Assembly (NCBI GenBank): GCA_013399695.1 | Contig: VXAU01006138.1 | Span: 133,935 to 197,934 of the forward strand | Length of the DNA: 64,000 bases | From: Formicarius rufipectus | Lineage: Eukaryota; Chordata; Aves; Passeriformes; Formicariidae | Direction of reading: 5' to 3' | Shown here: piece after piece, positions 45,807 to 59,660 of the stretch | How the letters are laid out: every line of letters begins with the position of its first letter | Position numbering within the stretch: the stretch's first letter is position 1 | The notes under the pieces: model-generated | What the model saw: only the letters and a program-made list of their open reading frames with translations | What the model was told of the DNA's origin: nothing | Database searches by the model: none | Translations under genes and position numbers: made by a program

Positions 45807-48800
45807 GGAAAAATCAAAATAGTTCTCACTTATCTTTGGTTTTCTTTTTGTGGTGCACAGTCCAAAGCAGAGATCAGCCCACACTGCTCCCATGTGCAAA
45901 CTGCAGCTGCATGCTAAACCTGCCTCTGCGTCTCTGGTCTTCAGCAATGAAGGTTAATAAAAATAAAACATATATATAATCGCTTACCAAAAGTTACTCT
46001 TAGAGCTTTAGTCATCTGAATCATGAAGAGGAAAAAAGGGTGAAGCATTTACTCATGACTCTACTTGCCACTCTGCACTTTTATGAGCCAGCATCTCCCT
46101 CAACACACATTAAGTCTAGGTGTTTTCGGCAATTTCGTTTTGAACTGCGATTGTTTCACCAATTATTGAATAATGGAAGCAGGAAAGCCTTTTGTTCTAA
46201 GACACAAAGAAGCGCTAACAACGACTCAGGCTGATACCTTCTAAGTAGTTTGGATACTGGAAGGCTGCAGCCCATGTGCTACAGTCATTCCACAGCAGAA
46301 TTACCATCCTGCAGACTGGCAGCCCACTAAGAGACAAGTTTTTAACACTTCATTAACAGCGATGGGAATTTTGCCGTGAGCGGCGATGGTTTTCACACGC
46401 CAGGACCTAAATACTTGCATATCCTCATTCATTGTCAGCAGATACGCCGCTAAAACAACTCAAGATTTGTTATCCCCTGAAGATTAAAGCTCAGAGGTTT
46501 GACGGCACTTGCAGAAGGCAGCGCCGGTTCTTCCAGCCCCTCCTTGTGGCCGCCTGCCCCGCAGGGTAACAGAGGCCACTCCGACAGCCCCGAACCGTGG
46601 GGTTTTCTCCCTGTCCATCCCACCTCCTCAGCATCCAGGAGCCCAGACCGACCTTCCTGTCCCGCACCCGTCCCAGACACCACAAACAAAAGCCCAAAGC
46701 CTTTCTGTGAATGGCCCGGTGACTTCTCCAGGATCCCTCCCCTCCCGCAGCTCCTTTACCTCTGACGCTGGGGCTGCTCCTCTTCGCTCAGCTGGCACTG
46801 TGGCCACAGCTGGGAAGGTGCTGGGGCCTGTAGTCACTGTCCAGGCTCCTGCCATCGCCGGGGTGTGGCATCCTGTCACAAGGGCATTTTTGCAGCGGCA
46901 GCTGACAATTTAAGACCTTTATTTTGCAACCACTCGTCCCAAAATGTAGCAAATTCGGGCCTCCGTAGAGAGCGAAGACCTGAAATTGTAACAGTACCAG
47001 ATTGAGGTAAAATAGCAAAGAACCTGTTGCGTAATATTTGGATAATAATTCACATATTTATAGATCTACTTTTTCATAATTTAATTGCTACAGTGGTCTA
47101 CATACAGCAATTATCTACAAATATTACAAGGCATTTCCGTGGACATGAGACATTGCCAATGAAGCTACAACATGAGCCTATCACCAGATTTGTAGGTTTG
47201 AATTCTAGACTTTCACATATTCTGTTACAACTGCTGGTTACTGGAAGGAATTGTGTGTTTGGTTGTTTGGGTTGGTTTGTGGTTTTCGTTTTTTTTTAAT
47301 ATCCACAATTTATCTCCAAGTTATCTCCAAGGTGTTTGTGGTTTAAACACATGAATCATGAATTCAGTTGGGATCTCTGTGAAGACATCCTGGAAACTAG
47401 AGAACAATGAGCTCAGGGTCCAGTCCAGGGCTGAGTCAGTAGCGGGTTCAGAGAGATGGACCAGTATTTTTCAAAACATGACCTGCTTGAGCAACCGTGA
47501 GAATGGTGAGCTGGCCAAAGCTGTGTTCAGTTTTACAGCCTCAGACTGCGTTTCTGCAGGACAGGTACTGAAATAAAAAAAAACACAGGAAAGTACAGAG
47601 AAGGATGTTTCAAAATGCAATCATCCCTCTGAGACAGGGTGTACAGATCTCAGCAAAACAGCATCACCTGCAGCAGATGAGTCAGGGGTGGCTGGATCAT
47701 CATGTGCATGTTTTGAATATCAAATGGATCCAAGAAACAATATAGCCATTTTTACATTGTGCTTTGAATCCATATAAATAAAATAACACAGCAGTGACTG
47801 TTTCCTGGTCAGACTGAACACCGCATCCTTTCCTGCATTGTATCTGTAAATAGAACTGGCTTGTCTATACCCCGATGGGTAAGTAAGATTTAAAAAGCTG
47901 TGCCATTTGTCACTGTACACAAACGAGCCATAAAAATGCATCGCTTGCAGCACAGAGCACACAGTGGTGTCTTAAAAGCCAGTGGCTGACACTGGGTCCT
48001 CTGTCCTCCCACAGCCCAGGCCTCTGCCTTCCTCAAGGCTGGTGTAAATTAGGGAGGGAAGCCAGGCAAAGCCAGAAGGAAGGGATGACTAACCCAAGGT
48101 GATGCAAACCCAGAGGCACAGGCTAGCTTTAGTTATAAGAGAGGAGGGTTGGACAACAAGGGATAAAAATCTTTGATAAAAACGAATTTGCAAGCTCCTG
48201 CTGTGGGTGACTAAGCCAAAGTCAAACTTCTCTGATTAGCTGGTGCCTCATGTCAGGGTAGGTGTGACACCCAGACCATTCTTTCAGCTCTAAAGCCACC
48301 TTCTCCATGGAATCTTAAAAAACCTTTCTAACCCTGGCCAGCTCACAAGGTGCTGCCCCAGTCCAGCAGTCCCTCTCAGCTGCTGGGTCACTGACAGGAT
48401 TCACCCTGTGCTCTCAAGTCACAGCAGACTCGACGGGTACAAATTTCTGTCCTTAACCAGGAGCACAGCAAAATGTTTCCTTGCCAGTGTGCCACTGACC
48501 CAAGTCCCTCTGTGTTCATCCTGGCACTGCAAACCAGGCTTTTTTAATTTTTCTCCCCCCCTCCACCCTCCCATTCTCTGTTGCTGCACAAGAATAAGGG
48601 GGAGATCTGGTCATGAGTTACCATAAATATATATATAATTTGCTCATACACAGTTCTTCTACCTCAACCACAGGTTGAATTCCCATGGGAAAATGCCAGC
48701 ACATGTCCTGAGGATGAGGATACCAAGAGCTATGAGGTGAGTACTTGGCACAAGGTCTGAAAGGGACCAGTGACACAATGAGAGAACTTCCAGTGACTGA

Positions 48801-51800
48801 CTCTGCTCCAGCTCCTTTTTCTCATGGATAACCTGCACACCCAGCAACTCACACACCTTGAAATACCGGTATCTGAAAACAAAACCTCAGATACCTTTCA
48901 CCATCAGGTCATGAAGAGTGTCATTTATTATATACATGGGAAAAATAAATCTGAACAGAAAAAAGAGAAGGGATCTCAGTGTTCTTTTTGAGTATTTTTT
49001 AAATACTTCAAAAAATACACTTATTATAAACTTGTAAATGCCTTTAATTTATCATTGGCTTTGGTAACATCTGGAATAATGTAAAAACAATCCTGAAAAA
49101 TAACAACCTAAAACTGTGTTTTCAATTCTGAAAAAAAATATTTACAGAAATCTTTTTCCTCCCCTGATTTTCTTACCTTTCCCAGGTATAGTCATTGAAG
49201 TTTTTCTCCACGGTTGCAGTTGATCTTTTTCATGTTCTTTTAAACACGAGGGGGCACCAACAAGCCAGTGGAGCAAGACAGGAACCTTTCACATACAATT
49301 AATCAGAAAAAACCTGTTACAACCCTTGATAACCTTCTCAAATGAGGTGGATTTTGAAAATAGAGCAAAGCGGTGCTATGTTTTATCATTCCTGCATCTA
49401 AAAGGACTTGGAAAGCAATGCCTGCCGTGAGCATCTTATGCTGCCTCATTTCTTTTACTAGGGAGAATTTGGCTTATTTCCCACCACAGATGGTTCTGTA
49501 GGAAGGTGGAATCCTGTTTCCTTGGTTTTATAGAGGGGGAATCCAGCTTTGAAGAAAAAAATACCAAATACTCCCCAAAATGAAAAGCTGAGACAAAAGA
49601 CAATTGTTTGGATTTTGGGGTGGGGGGGGCGTGTTTATTGTTTGTTTTGGAGTGGTTTTTTTTTGTTTTTAACTAGATAAATATCAGTTATCTTTGTTAC
49701 TCTAATTTCCAGTCCTTTCTCAATTTCTTTGTATTTCCATAATAAAGCTGACTAAAATGGAAGTCTTGAGGTATAAATTAAGATATCAAAGTCCTTAGTG
49801 CAGAGTGATCCCATCCCTCGAGATACGGGCACCTGCACTCACAGCCCAGTGGAGCAGCGGAACCTGTCCAGGCTCAGAGGGGGAGCAGGAGCCCCAACAG
49901 CGTGGAGATCCTGGGAGCAGAGCCCTGGTGTGAGGGAGAGGCCACCTCCAGCCCTGCTGGAGCCCCTGAGGACCTGCTGAGGTTCTGCTGTGCTTTGCTG
50001 CCCCATCACAAGGTCCTGTGTCGGGTTGGAAGGTTATACGTGTCAAAGATCAGCCGCTATTTGTTTTCCCACTGCTGCTAAGGAGAACTAAATTCAAAGG
50101 AGTTTAATGTTTCAGTGCAACGAGTGAAAGCAAAGCACCTCTGGGGCCTCAGTGAATGGTTTGGACGGAGTATTTTCCTTACCAACTTTTCCTGACTTGC
50201 CCTTTTATCTCCTCTTCAGCTTCTGATGCTGAAGGTCTCCTCCTGAGGTGTTTCCTGCTTTCTTAGGTGCATTCATTCCTTCTGCATTTCTCTGTGTTCT
50301 TCTAATTCTCCAGGTAATTATCCACCTAGCCCTTCCCTCTTGGCAGCCTAAATGAACACCGATAGGAGGAGTTTTCAGAGAGAAATTAACACTTTCCAGG
50401 TCGACATGGGGTCTCAAGGGGGACTCCTAACCGAGAACTAATTTCAGTAGGACCTCTAAGTCAGCAGGTAACAACCACAAGGAGGAAAAAAGTAGTTTTT
50501 TGGCAAGTGTTAGACTCTTTTCATTCATTTAAAATCACAGCTGAGCCCTGCACAGCCCTGTCTGGAGTTAAAATGTCTTTGCAATGCAGTCATACCATGC
50601 ACAGGTCAATTATACCATACATGAGACAACGATCCAAGTAGGAAGCTTTCAAGGCTTCTATTATTCTGCTTGGGAAAATAGCTGTCCGGTGACACAGATC
50701 TCGTGGTCGAGATTTTCCTGATAACTATGTCTGGACCTGCATGGAGTCCCTTTTCCCATTCTCTGTGTTCATCTGGGTTATGAACTGCCTGTTCCCGGTG
50801 TTTGTCTGTCTGCCCCGTGTGGGTCTCGGATACTCAAACCTGCCCACGGGGTAACCTCTGCCATCAATTTATCTGTTCCAGCACAACGACAGAGATGGCT
50901 GTGCCCTAAAAAAGGCAGAAGGTGTCAGGGTAGGCTGGAGGGACCAGGAGAAGGGCACTGCTGGATTAAACGTCCCTCTGCATTAGCTGCCTGCAGGTAC
51001 TTGACTGCCATGTAATCAGAACCGAGTTTCTTTGTTGCAGTTTCTAGACATGAAAACACAGTTGCTTTCAGACATTAAAATACTGTTTCTTTTTTCTCAC
51101 CTGCTTAAGGCAGAACTGTTTATGAGTGGTTTCCAAAGTAAGAAAACTCTTTTGTCTTTGTAAATGTGTGTGTGTGTTGAAGATGCAATGTATTCTTTAA
51201 ATTTATCACAAACTCAGAAGTACCCCATGACTTAAAAATGGATGTGTGGATGAAAAACAGAAGAGAGAGTGAAGAGATATGAATCCTTTTTGCACCATTA
51301 ACTACCTTGCCTGTGAATATGACTCAGCTGCCTTGTCTGTGCTTCATTTCTCACATGGAAGTGTTTACCTTGTACATTACTAACAACAGACCCAGTTATG
51401 AGGAAAAAAACCACGTCACTTCTGCAAACTTGAGACCAGAGCCTGGTTTTTCCAACCTAACCATCAGGGCTTCCACTGCACTTGCCAGCCCTTGAAATCA
51501 GGGCAGTCTCTGACTCAATAATAAAGTCTGTAGGTGTGCAAGAGGGGCTTAATCTTAAATAGGTGGTGGGATGGAGTTGAGGTGAGGAGCAGGTAGGTTT
51601 AGGAGTGTCCAACTCTTGCCTAATCCAACTATTTTCCTCTTTTTACTTAATCCCCAAAGCACAAGAGGTTTTGCTTGCGTTATGCCGCCTCTCCAGCTAT
51701 GTTTACAATACAGGTATTTTAGTGTGTGTGTGTTTGTAGAAGTGTTAATTCCTGCACTGTGCCGAACTGCACAACACCCCTCCAAACAGCTGTTCCTGTC

Positions 51801-54089
51801 GGGCTCTGCTGAGACACTCAATAATCAGTTTGGTCACTCCAAATGCCAACTGAGCACCATCACCTGATGCTTCTGTTCAGGTTTCAGTGATCAGTGTGCA
51901 CTGACCTCCTTGTGCTTTGATTACATTCCAGGAGTCACTGTTCCTACAACTGTGTTCAGGTTTGCCTCCTCTTCTTCCCTTAGGTCAATACATTTATTCT
52001 TTCTCTCTTCCTTTCATTTATAACCTTTCCCTCTTGTATCTACAGATATTCCACGAGTGCCTGAGGCTTCTGGGCTACCTTTGATAGGTGCCTTGCATTA
52101 CCCATGGCTGCAGCATCCATCTCTGCAGAGTACCCAAACAGTACACAACACAGGGAAGCTGGCCAAGGACACCAGAGCAGTCTCTGTCATTGCAAAAGCT
52201 GTCCTGGGATTTTTAACATTCACATCAAACATCTGTTTCTTTTCAGTGCATGGTACTTAATTCATCTTCCTCAGACACAGGAATCAGCTTCTTGGGGGTT
52301 TGGACGTGTTGATTTAAGGAAACAAGGCAGTCCTTACATGATGATGAACTGCTACAGTGATTATGGTTCCACAGGACCAACTTTTGGTGGCAACACTGAC
52401 TTAATCCATCCCTCTTCCTGTACGTGCTGGGCCTCTTATTGCTGCCCTCGCTCCCTCCCCTGAACTATGGCTGTGCAAACCCACGAGAAACTACTCGGGT
52501 AACTTAGATGGATGAGGGGGGGAAACATGAAAAAGAAAGTTTTTTGTTTTGATTTGAGTTGAATCAGTTCCTCAAACCATCTCACAACGGTCACACATGC
52601 TGGTGATGGTCCAGAGCAGGAGACAGCTCTGAAGAGGGAAAAGAGCTACTTATAAAATCCTAAATAACCATTCTGCTGAATGTGGCACTAAAGCCTGAAC
52701 GGGAATCAGTCACAGAAAAGTTACAAAGTGCCCCTTCGTGAGTACTGAAACTTCTAACACCATGGATGTCAGGTCTGATAAAATTTCCTTTCAGGCAGCA
52801 ATGAAAACTTCCTGAACTTTACTTCTTTCGCTATGTCAACTACGGCATATAGTGTTTCAACCTACCTGAAATAAAGTGTTCTTTCCGAAGCACAGAACTT
52901 TCCTGCAGACAGGAAATTCTCTTACAAACCAACCAAATAGAAATAAAGTCAAATGATGAATATAACCTGGCTTTCTTGCTGTTAAATTTCCACCCAAGAC
53001 AATCAAAAAATAGAAAGGAACAGTACCTTAACCTTTCCAAACCCAGAAACTCAAAAGTAAAGCTTTCCAGCCATAGTGCTCTTTCGCTTCTGTGCTGCGC
53101 AGGGCTGCTGCAGATTGCCCCTTCCTTTTGCAATACTCAGTTGGTATTGATTGGAAAAGGAGCTTCTGTCTACAAAGCTGCATTTCATTGATCAGCTCCA
53201 GAGCTGTGCTTTGAAAGGAATGAGTGTTTCCTGAAGGCTTTTGATACATGCAAAACTCAGAAGCAGCTGGAAACCTCAGACATACTCGATGACAAAATAC
53301 ACCAGGGATCAGGAAAGGGGAACTGACCTGAGTACAGAAAAGCACAGAGCTGATGGGACTCGTACCCATTCATAGATTCCTCTCTTCTCCCCTCTTTCTA
53401 CTCTGTGTATTTGGCACCAGAGCACAGAAGTCCTTCTCCAGAGAGAGGCCTCCTCTTCAAGTGACTGTGTTTCAGTGGCACACTAGGGTGGAAACAAAGC
53501 AAAGCGTTAATAAACATGCACTCCTTGCCTTGAAAGGACCTGGTCGTGAAAAAAGGGCCTGTTGGCAGTAGTTTCAGCATTCTGGGAGCGCGTAGGTTTG
53601 CTGTTATTGAACATCAAACACTCAGCTGATGAGAAAAAACTCATCTGGAAGAACCACACCAGCATCGCCTTGAGTATTGCAACGCTTTACAAACTTTTGT
53701 CAGGACTGAGGAAAACATCCTTTCCTCCTAAATGCACTTCATTGCCTTTGTTTCTGGGGAGTGAAAACCCACTGACTTAAACTTTCTGTTGAGAATGCAA
53801 TGTAGAGTAATAACAGAGAATAAAATCCTCAGGATGTGTTTCATCTGCTTTGGGTGCCAAGGAAACCTCCAGCAAGTTGCAGGGCAGCCAGCACCTGGTG
53901 GGAATGGCACCCCAACCAGGAGAGCCAAGGGATCTCTGCTCAACAGCTCCTGCACCTGTAGGGTGACAAAAACATACGAAAGGGGGATGTGTAATGAGGT
54001 GTGTGGGGTCTGAGAATCTGCCTCCCTGCACTGGGGTCACCAAAAGCAACTTATCTGACGCAAAAAGTTACGGTGCTAAGCGGGAATAG

Positions 54090-54560
54090 TAACCAAGGTT
54101 TGGTCCCTAAAGAACTTTAGGATGCTGTCAGACATTACCATGTTTATGCTTTGATAAGAGGCTAAAGCAGTAGTTTAAGAGTTGCCTAGAGCAGGGCTTA
54201 AGTATTTATACATATTTTATTAACCTTCATTTTGTAATTACCAACAAGTTATTGTGCCAGATGTGTGTTTATAAACACGACCAGACTCACTCCAGCTCCA
54301 CTTACGTGATAAATATTGACATGTTTGCCTTAGAAAATGATCTCTTTTGCTTCAGCATCTTTAATTAGTTCCGCTTTCTGTCACTCCCTGGAATCGATTT
54401 TTGCATGTTTACTCTTTGGGAACTGTGTGTACAATCCTTGCGTAACTGCCAGGGCTTGGGTGATGCGTTGTTCATCTCTGGAGTTTTGTTAAAGTGTTTT
54501 GCAAAGTGAAAACCTATAAATCTGCCAGACTTGTAGCCAGTTTTGTTATTTATTTTTTTT
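54090..54560. promoter_or_regulatory. Possible conserved non-coding element upstream of ANO1
   Basis: This AT-rich, motif-dense, gene-free block contains GCTTTGATAAG (TCF/LEF-like), TTTTGTAATTACC and CTTTAATTAGTTCC (homeodomain-like), ACGTGATAAATATTGAC, and the 14-base palindrome GTGTTTATAAACAC at 54265-54278 (two facing forkhead-type cores). The appearance suggests an enhancer. No conservation data were available. Confidence 0.35.
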
Positions 54561-56254
54561 AATTTTTTTAGAAGTTGAAGAAACTTGGAAATGGGCAGGA
54601 AAAGTTTAGATGTGTTTTCTTTAACAGATTGAAACCTCGTATTTCACGGTGCTATTATAAACAGAGAAATGGCCTATTCCCTTATTTGGTTAAAAAAGCA
54701 GCCCAGCTATATGCACTGGGTATTCTGCCTTAAGGACCCTTTTTCACAACAAGTATTAATTACACTGCATGCTGGTTGGCATCCCATATTGGTGCTACTG
54801 AGCTGCGAAGCCAAATATTGAGAGTTTCTGTTTGAAGGCTCAGTTCATAACCCCTCTGTTTGGATTAAGAGCAGAATGTTTGTGTGAATTTTTGTGTAAA
54901 AAGCTGAGCTTCCAATGTTTAATGGAAGTGCTATTATAACACAGGCCATGTCTGCAAAGTCATCTCAGAGGGAGCAGCAAAACAGTTTTAAATGCAAACA
55001 TATGTTTCATAAACTTGGACTTATTTAAACTTCTTCTTTTTTTAATGAGGAGATGAATTTTACAGCTGACAAATTAGAAAGTAGACAGTATTATCTCCAA
55101 CAAGCATTTCATCCTGAGGGGTTTTTTAAGCTTCATAACCAAGATTTCTATTTATCTTACATTACACAATATCCACTGACTGGGATTCTAGTCTATGTAA
55201 GAGTTTTCACCTTGTTCTGCATCCCATTTTTCAGGTTAGTTATCTGTTGCAATCTGAGCCTAAACTTAGATGCAGCATCCAAAAACTTTGTCCTGGCCTA
55301 CAGGGTTTAGTCATGAGTCACCACATAACTTACCCACGTACTGACGGCATTTATTCAAGAGGAAGAAGCTGATCCCACGAGACACATGTCAATGCTTGCC
55401 CATGGGCTGGGCGGCAAGGCTGGCGTCAGGAGGTGCTAAATTACAAACCCAAAAAAAAAAATAGTGATGAATGGCTTTATATGGACATATCAAAAAGGTT
55501 CTAAATGTAAAAGTGGAACTCACAAAAAACTCTGGAGGATGGAGGAGGGTTCATTTACCTGAATAGACTCTGCTCATCCAGGATTCATAGAGAGCAGCGT
55601 GTGCTCTGCTGAGGGCAGAGGTCCTCTCAAAATCCACCAGCACCATAATTACTGGGGTTTTACATTTTTTCCCCCATCACAGATGCTTTGGGATCACCCC
55701 AAAAAGAGAAGAAAGTTTCTGACATGCTCTGACCAAGGGAAGGACTGTCCTTTCCCTGGGAACTTGCAGGGGTTTTCGTTTGGGATCAAAGCTGACAAGA
55801 GACTTTTATGACTTGACATGGCCTGGCTCTGGAAGTGCCTGGAATTACCAGACAGGTAATTCAGGATTATTGTGAAAGAAACAACAACTTGAAAAGCTAA
55901 ACAGAAATACTCTTTAGCTTCTTGAAAATTCAAAATTCAGCTTTTTTTTTTTTTTTACAAGCTCAATTACAACAGAAAGGAGAGTTCAATGATTTCAACT
56001 TGCTTTAATTGTTCTTACCTTCTCACAGGCGTCAGAAAACACGTCTACAACATAAACCTCCGAATTACCTGATTAGTGGTATAAATTTGAAACCTAAACT
56101 GTGAGCTAAATGCAAGCATTGAGTGGTTTGGTTTAATTTCAGAAAGATTTTTCAGTTGTGTTTCTGAAAATGATGGTCACTGAAGTGTCATTACTTGCTG
56201 TGGTGATGTTCAGCACAGGAGCTAATCTCACCCTTGCTCAATTTTAACACAAAG

Positions 56255-56296
56255 CACTGTAGGAATATTTGAATTCACTGTAGGAATATTTGAATT
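56255..56296. repeat. Perfect 21-bp tandem duplication
   Basis: A 21-base unit beginning CACTGTAGGAATATTTGAA occurs twice in direct succession (56255-56275 and 56276-56296) without mismatch. No function is suggested. Confidence 0.95.
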
Positions 56297-59200
56297 CAAG
56301 TGAAAAAGCTAAATTACTCTCCTTGTATCAACTTTTCCAGTAGTTGTTAGTCAATGCAACTGAAGAGTCTGGAGGGAACCGTAACACCAGGAGTCCCCAA
56401 ATTCACACCCTTGTGTGAAAACTGGAACACTTACAGGTCATGTAAAGAACATGATATTACACTGTGCTTCAGTTTGGAAGGTCTGCAAAAGTGTCAGCCT
56501 CTCACTGTGTGTGGAATCCTTCCCTCAATTAGCAGCAGATTTTACCATCCATCATTACTGCCAAATCTGAACAACCAGTGAAATCAAAATACTGATCTAG
56601 AGATTGTCTGTATGTTACACATCAGCAGAGTGGGCTATTATATGACTGCACTTCACATTAATGAAGTTCCAGGAGTTAATGAGATTAAGAAATAGCTCTG
56701 AAGGCATGGGAAAACTTGCAAATCTGTTCTTTCTCCTGAAAGTGCACAATTAGAAATGAACCCAGTCTCATTCTCAGACCTCAGACCGAGATTCCTAGGT
56801 CTGCAGGGGAAGGGAAAAAACCCTCTAACAAGCAGCTCAGTGCCAATATAGTGGAGCAACATCCTCTAGACACATATCTAAGGTACCCCAAAGCTCACAG
56901 CATACATTCACAACTACATCCCCAAATTTGGGCTGTTTTCCAATACTCATTCAGCACCTGTCTCTAAGTGTCATCACACAAAATCCAAACCACATGAACT
57001 GAAACAGTCAGGTTAATCAGAGAGCTCTTTTCTTTGCTTCTCTTGATTTGTATTAACGCCCAGCAAGATGGTCTTAGTATTTTTTATATATGCACAGCAA
57101 TTGTTCCAGAATTAGCAGAGAAGGGAATAAGAGAATGGAAAGAAAATGGTATCAAGAGAGCGGAGCTGATGAAGACAGTTCTGAATCAGTTCTGCCAGCA
57201 GCATTGCAGCTTCTGAGAATCCAAAGGGTCTTGCTTCTGAGATGTCAAGCCACAGTGGGGGAGTTGCCAAAAATAAAGCACAATTTAAGGAGGAATATAA
57301 ATCCTATCTGGTTTAGAAGAACTCGTCATAGGGTAATAGTTTCCCACAGGCTTGAACAGTCAGGGAAATGGTACTTCTAAGGATGTTTCCGTTCTGGAGG
57401 AATCCCCCTTCAAGACTACAAGATGTTATTACAGAGTCACTACTCCAGCTGCCAAAAAGAGTCCTATGAGAAAATTACTAGCCTGACATTTCCTTCTGAG
57501 GTCTCTTCTTTCTCATTTTCCAACTGGAGAGCCTCTCTCTGCCTGGGAGTGTGAGTCAGTGTTAACAGTCTATTCCTCCTGTCGCAGACTGGTGTAGAAA
57601 CGCACCTTTTCCATAGATTTCTGTACCCCATTTCCTGCTGCTCTGTCTGAACGCCCTTCATCACTGAGCAACACCACCAACATCTGCCACGGGCTGCTCT
57701 CTCCTCTTCTGGCAGGAGTGTGCACACTGGAGCTTGTAACACACACTCACCAGCTTGTGTATAAAGGCACACAGAGCTGTGCATGCAAACCAGGGAGAGA
57801 GCAACACCCAACACATGTTCCCTCAACTTTGTCTGGAGGGCTGAGACGTTTAGGATGGTCACCAGCTCCTTTGGAAATGAGGAGACAGAGTGACCTGCAA
57901 AGCGGCTTTGCTGAGTTTGACCCTCATAGCACAGCTCCAGCAGACCAGGGAGGACAGTCCTGCATCACTCCTGCCAAAGATGTTTCTGCATGTTACTAAC
58001 AGCAGGTGATCATCGGGGAATGCTTTTGAGAGCACAGGAACATTTCAAAAGTCAAGGTAACCCATAGGCTTACCTTTTAAGACCTTTAACTAAAGGCATT
58101 AAAATACAGTTATAAAATAAAAAGTTCTCCCAGCTTCTATCAGGTGAGTTGTGCTGTGCCTTGGAGCACCCAGGCTCCAGGAAACAGTGCATCTGAACGA
58201 GGTGCACTGCAGCCTAATTAGGTCTGAATTAATCAAATTTCTATGAAGCGGTTACAGAATGTGATCAGTATTTGGAATGAAACTGGAAGAAACCCTGGCC
58301 TATTTCATGTCCAGGTTACTCGAGACTCTTATGCTTTCTCCAAGTGCTGGTCCGTGGGAGTTCCCATGTCTTGATTCTCAAAGGAATGCCAAAATCCCCT
58401 GAAAGAAGGACAGTGGGGCAGTGGCACTCAGAGGACCTAATTCACATCAGGTATGACCTTTAGTATCTTTCTGTGCCTGTATCTTTCTCCATTCTTGGTC
58501 TGCTTAGATTGAACTTTCCCAGAAACACTGCTCATATTCGAGCATTATCATTACCACATTTCAGTTACACTATTCATAATTTTTCTTTTAATTGGTTTGG
58601 TACTACAAAGGTACTTTGAATCATAACTTACGAAAGCAGGTCCAGCTCTGAGTTCCTACATGAATTTAAACAGGTGTTTCACTACCCATCTTCTTTCCAA
58701 ACCTGGAAGACAAACCAGCTTTAGAATTCAAAACTCGGTTCAGGTACATTGTGAGACTCACCAATACTTCTCAAAGTGTTTGTAAGTCTGCCTCTTTGGG
58801 CAGTGAGAAAAAGTGCAATCAGATAAGCTTAATGTGATTCCTATTCTGCCATCAGAGCTTCACACAGCTCAGGTTTTCACTTTACATCAATCACAGGTGA
58901 AGTGACCAATCTGAGTTATGGATTGGTCATTGCCAGCCTAAGGAGATGCTGACATGGTGCTTTTTTTCTAATCATCCCATAAATATAGAATTTTTGACCC
59001 CACAGTCAACCCTATAGCCGATCAGCAGAATTTGGCACTCAACAAGTCTAATAGCAGAACTAACCTCTTGGTTTTACTCTCTGCTTCGCCAGAATTAAGA
59101 TTTCACACATTTTAAACCAAACTAAAGGCGCTGAGCAGTCTTAGAAGGAGAACATTAAGTAAGCAGAGCTGGAGGCTGATATGTAGTGATTATTTGGAGC

Positions 59201-59309
59201 AGATAAATGGGGAACAACCTCGCCTGAATCACAGATCACCAGAGCTGAAAAAAGCCCCAAGTGGTTGCTCTGTTTTTCTTTTCCTTCATAATGAAATGTA
59301 GACCTTTTA

Positions 59310-59660
59310 TTCTAAAGCAATGGCTGATATTGTGTGGAAAATAGCAGTGATGAAATATTAGGCTCCCTGAAAATAACGATCAGCATGATGTTATTATTGC
59401 TTCACTTCAGTCCTTCAGAATACATTCTGTTCCCAAACTCTTCAAGTTAAATGAGTTCATTAAAAACCTTTAGGCATAGAAAATCATCGTTCTTTATGAT
59501 GTTCTCAGCTAAAATTAGTTATGTGCCGTGTGAATTGTGCTGCAATAACAGTGTCCACTCTTGTCATATGTATGATTTGAGCTGCCTTACAAATGTGGAC
59601 CGATTCTTCGTCTGAATGATAGTACACTATCTATTTTTATACTTGATCTTCCTGTCTAGG
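59310..59660. promoter_or_regulatory. Possible conserved non-coding element
   Basis: This is a gene-free block with even composition, many TAAT/ATTA-type cores (AAAATTAGTTATG, ATGAGTTCATTAAAAACC) and stretches such as CAGCATGATGTTATTATTGC. It looks like the conserved elements that flank developmental genes. This is an impression from sequence texture only. Confidence 0.25.

Noticed and set aside
57464..57862. 132-codon minus-strand frame with several Cys and Trp
   Set aside because: It shows no signal peptide, regular Cys spacing or splice context, and it lies in ordinary flank sequence.
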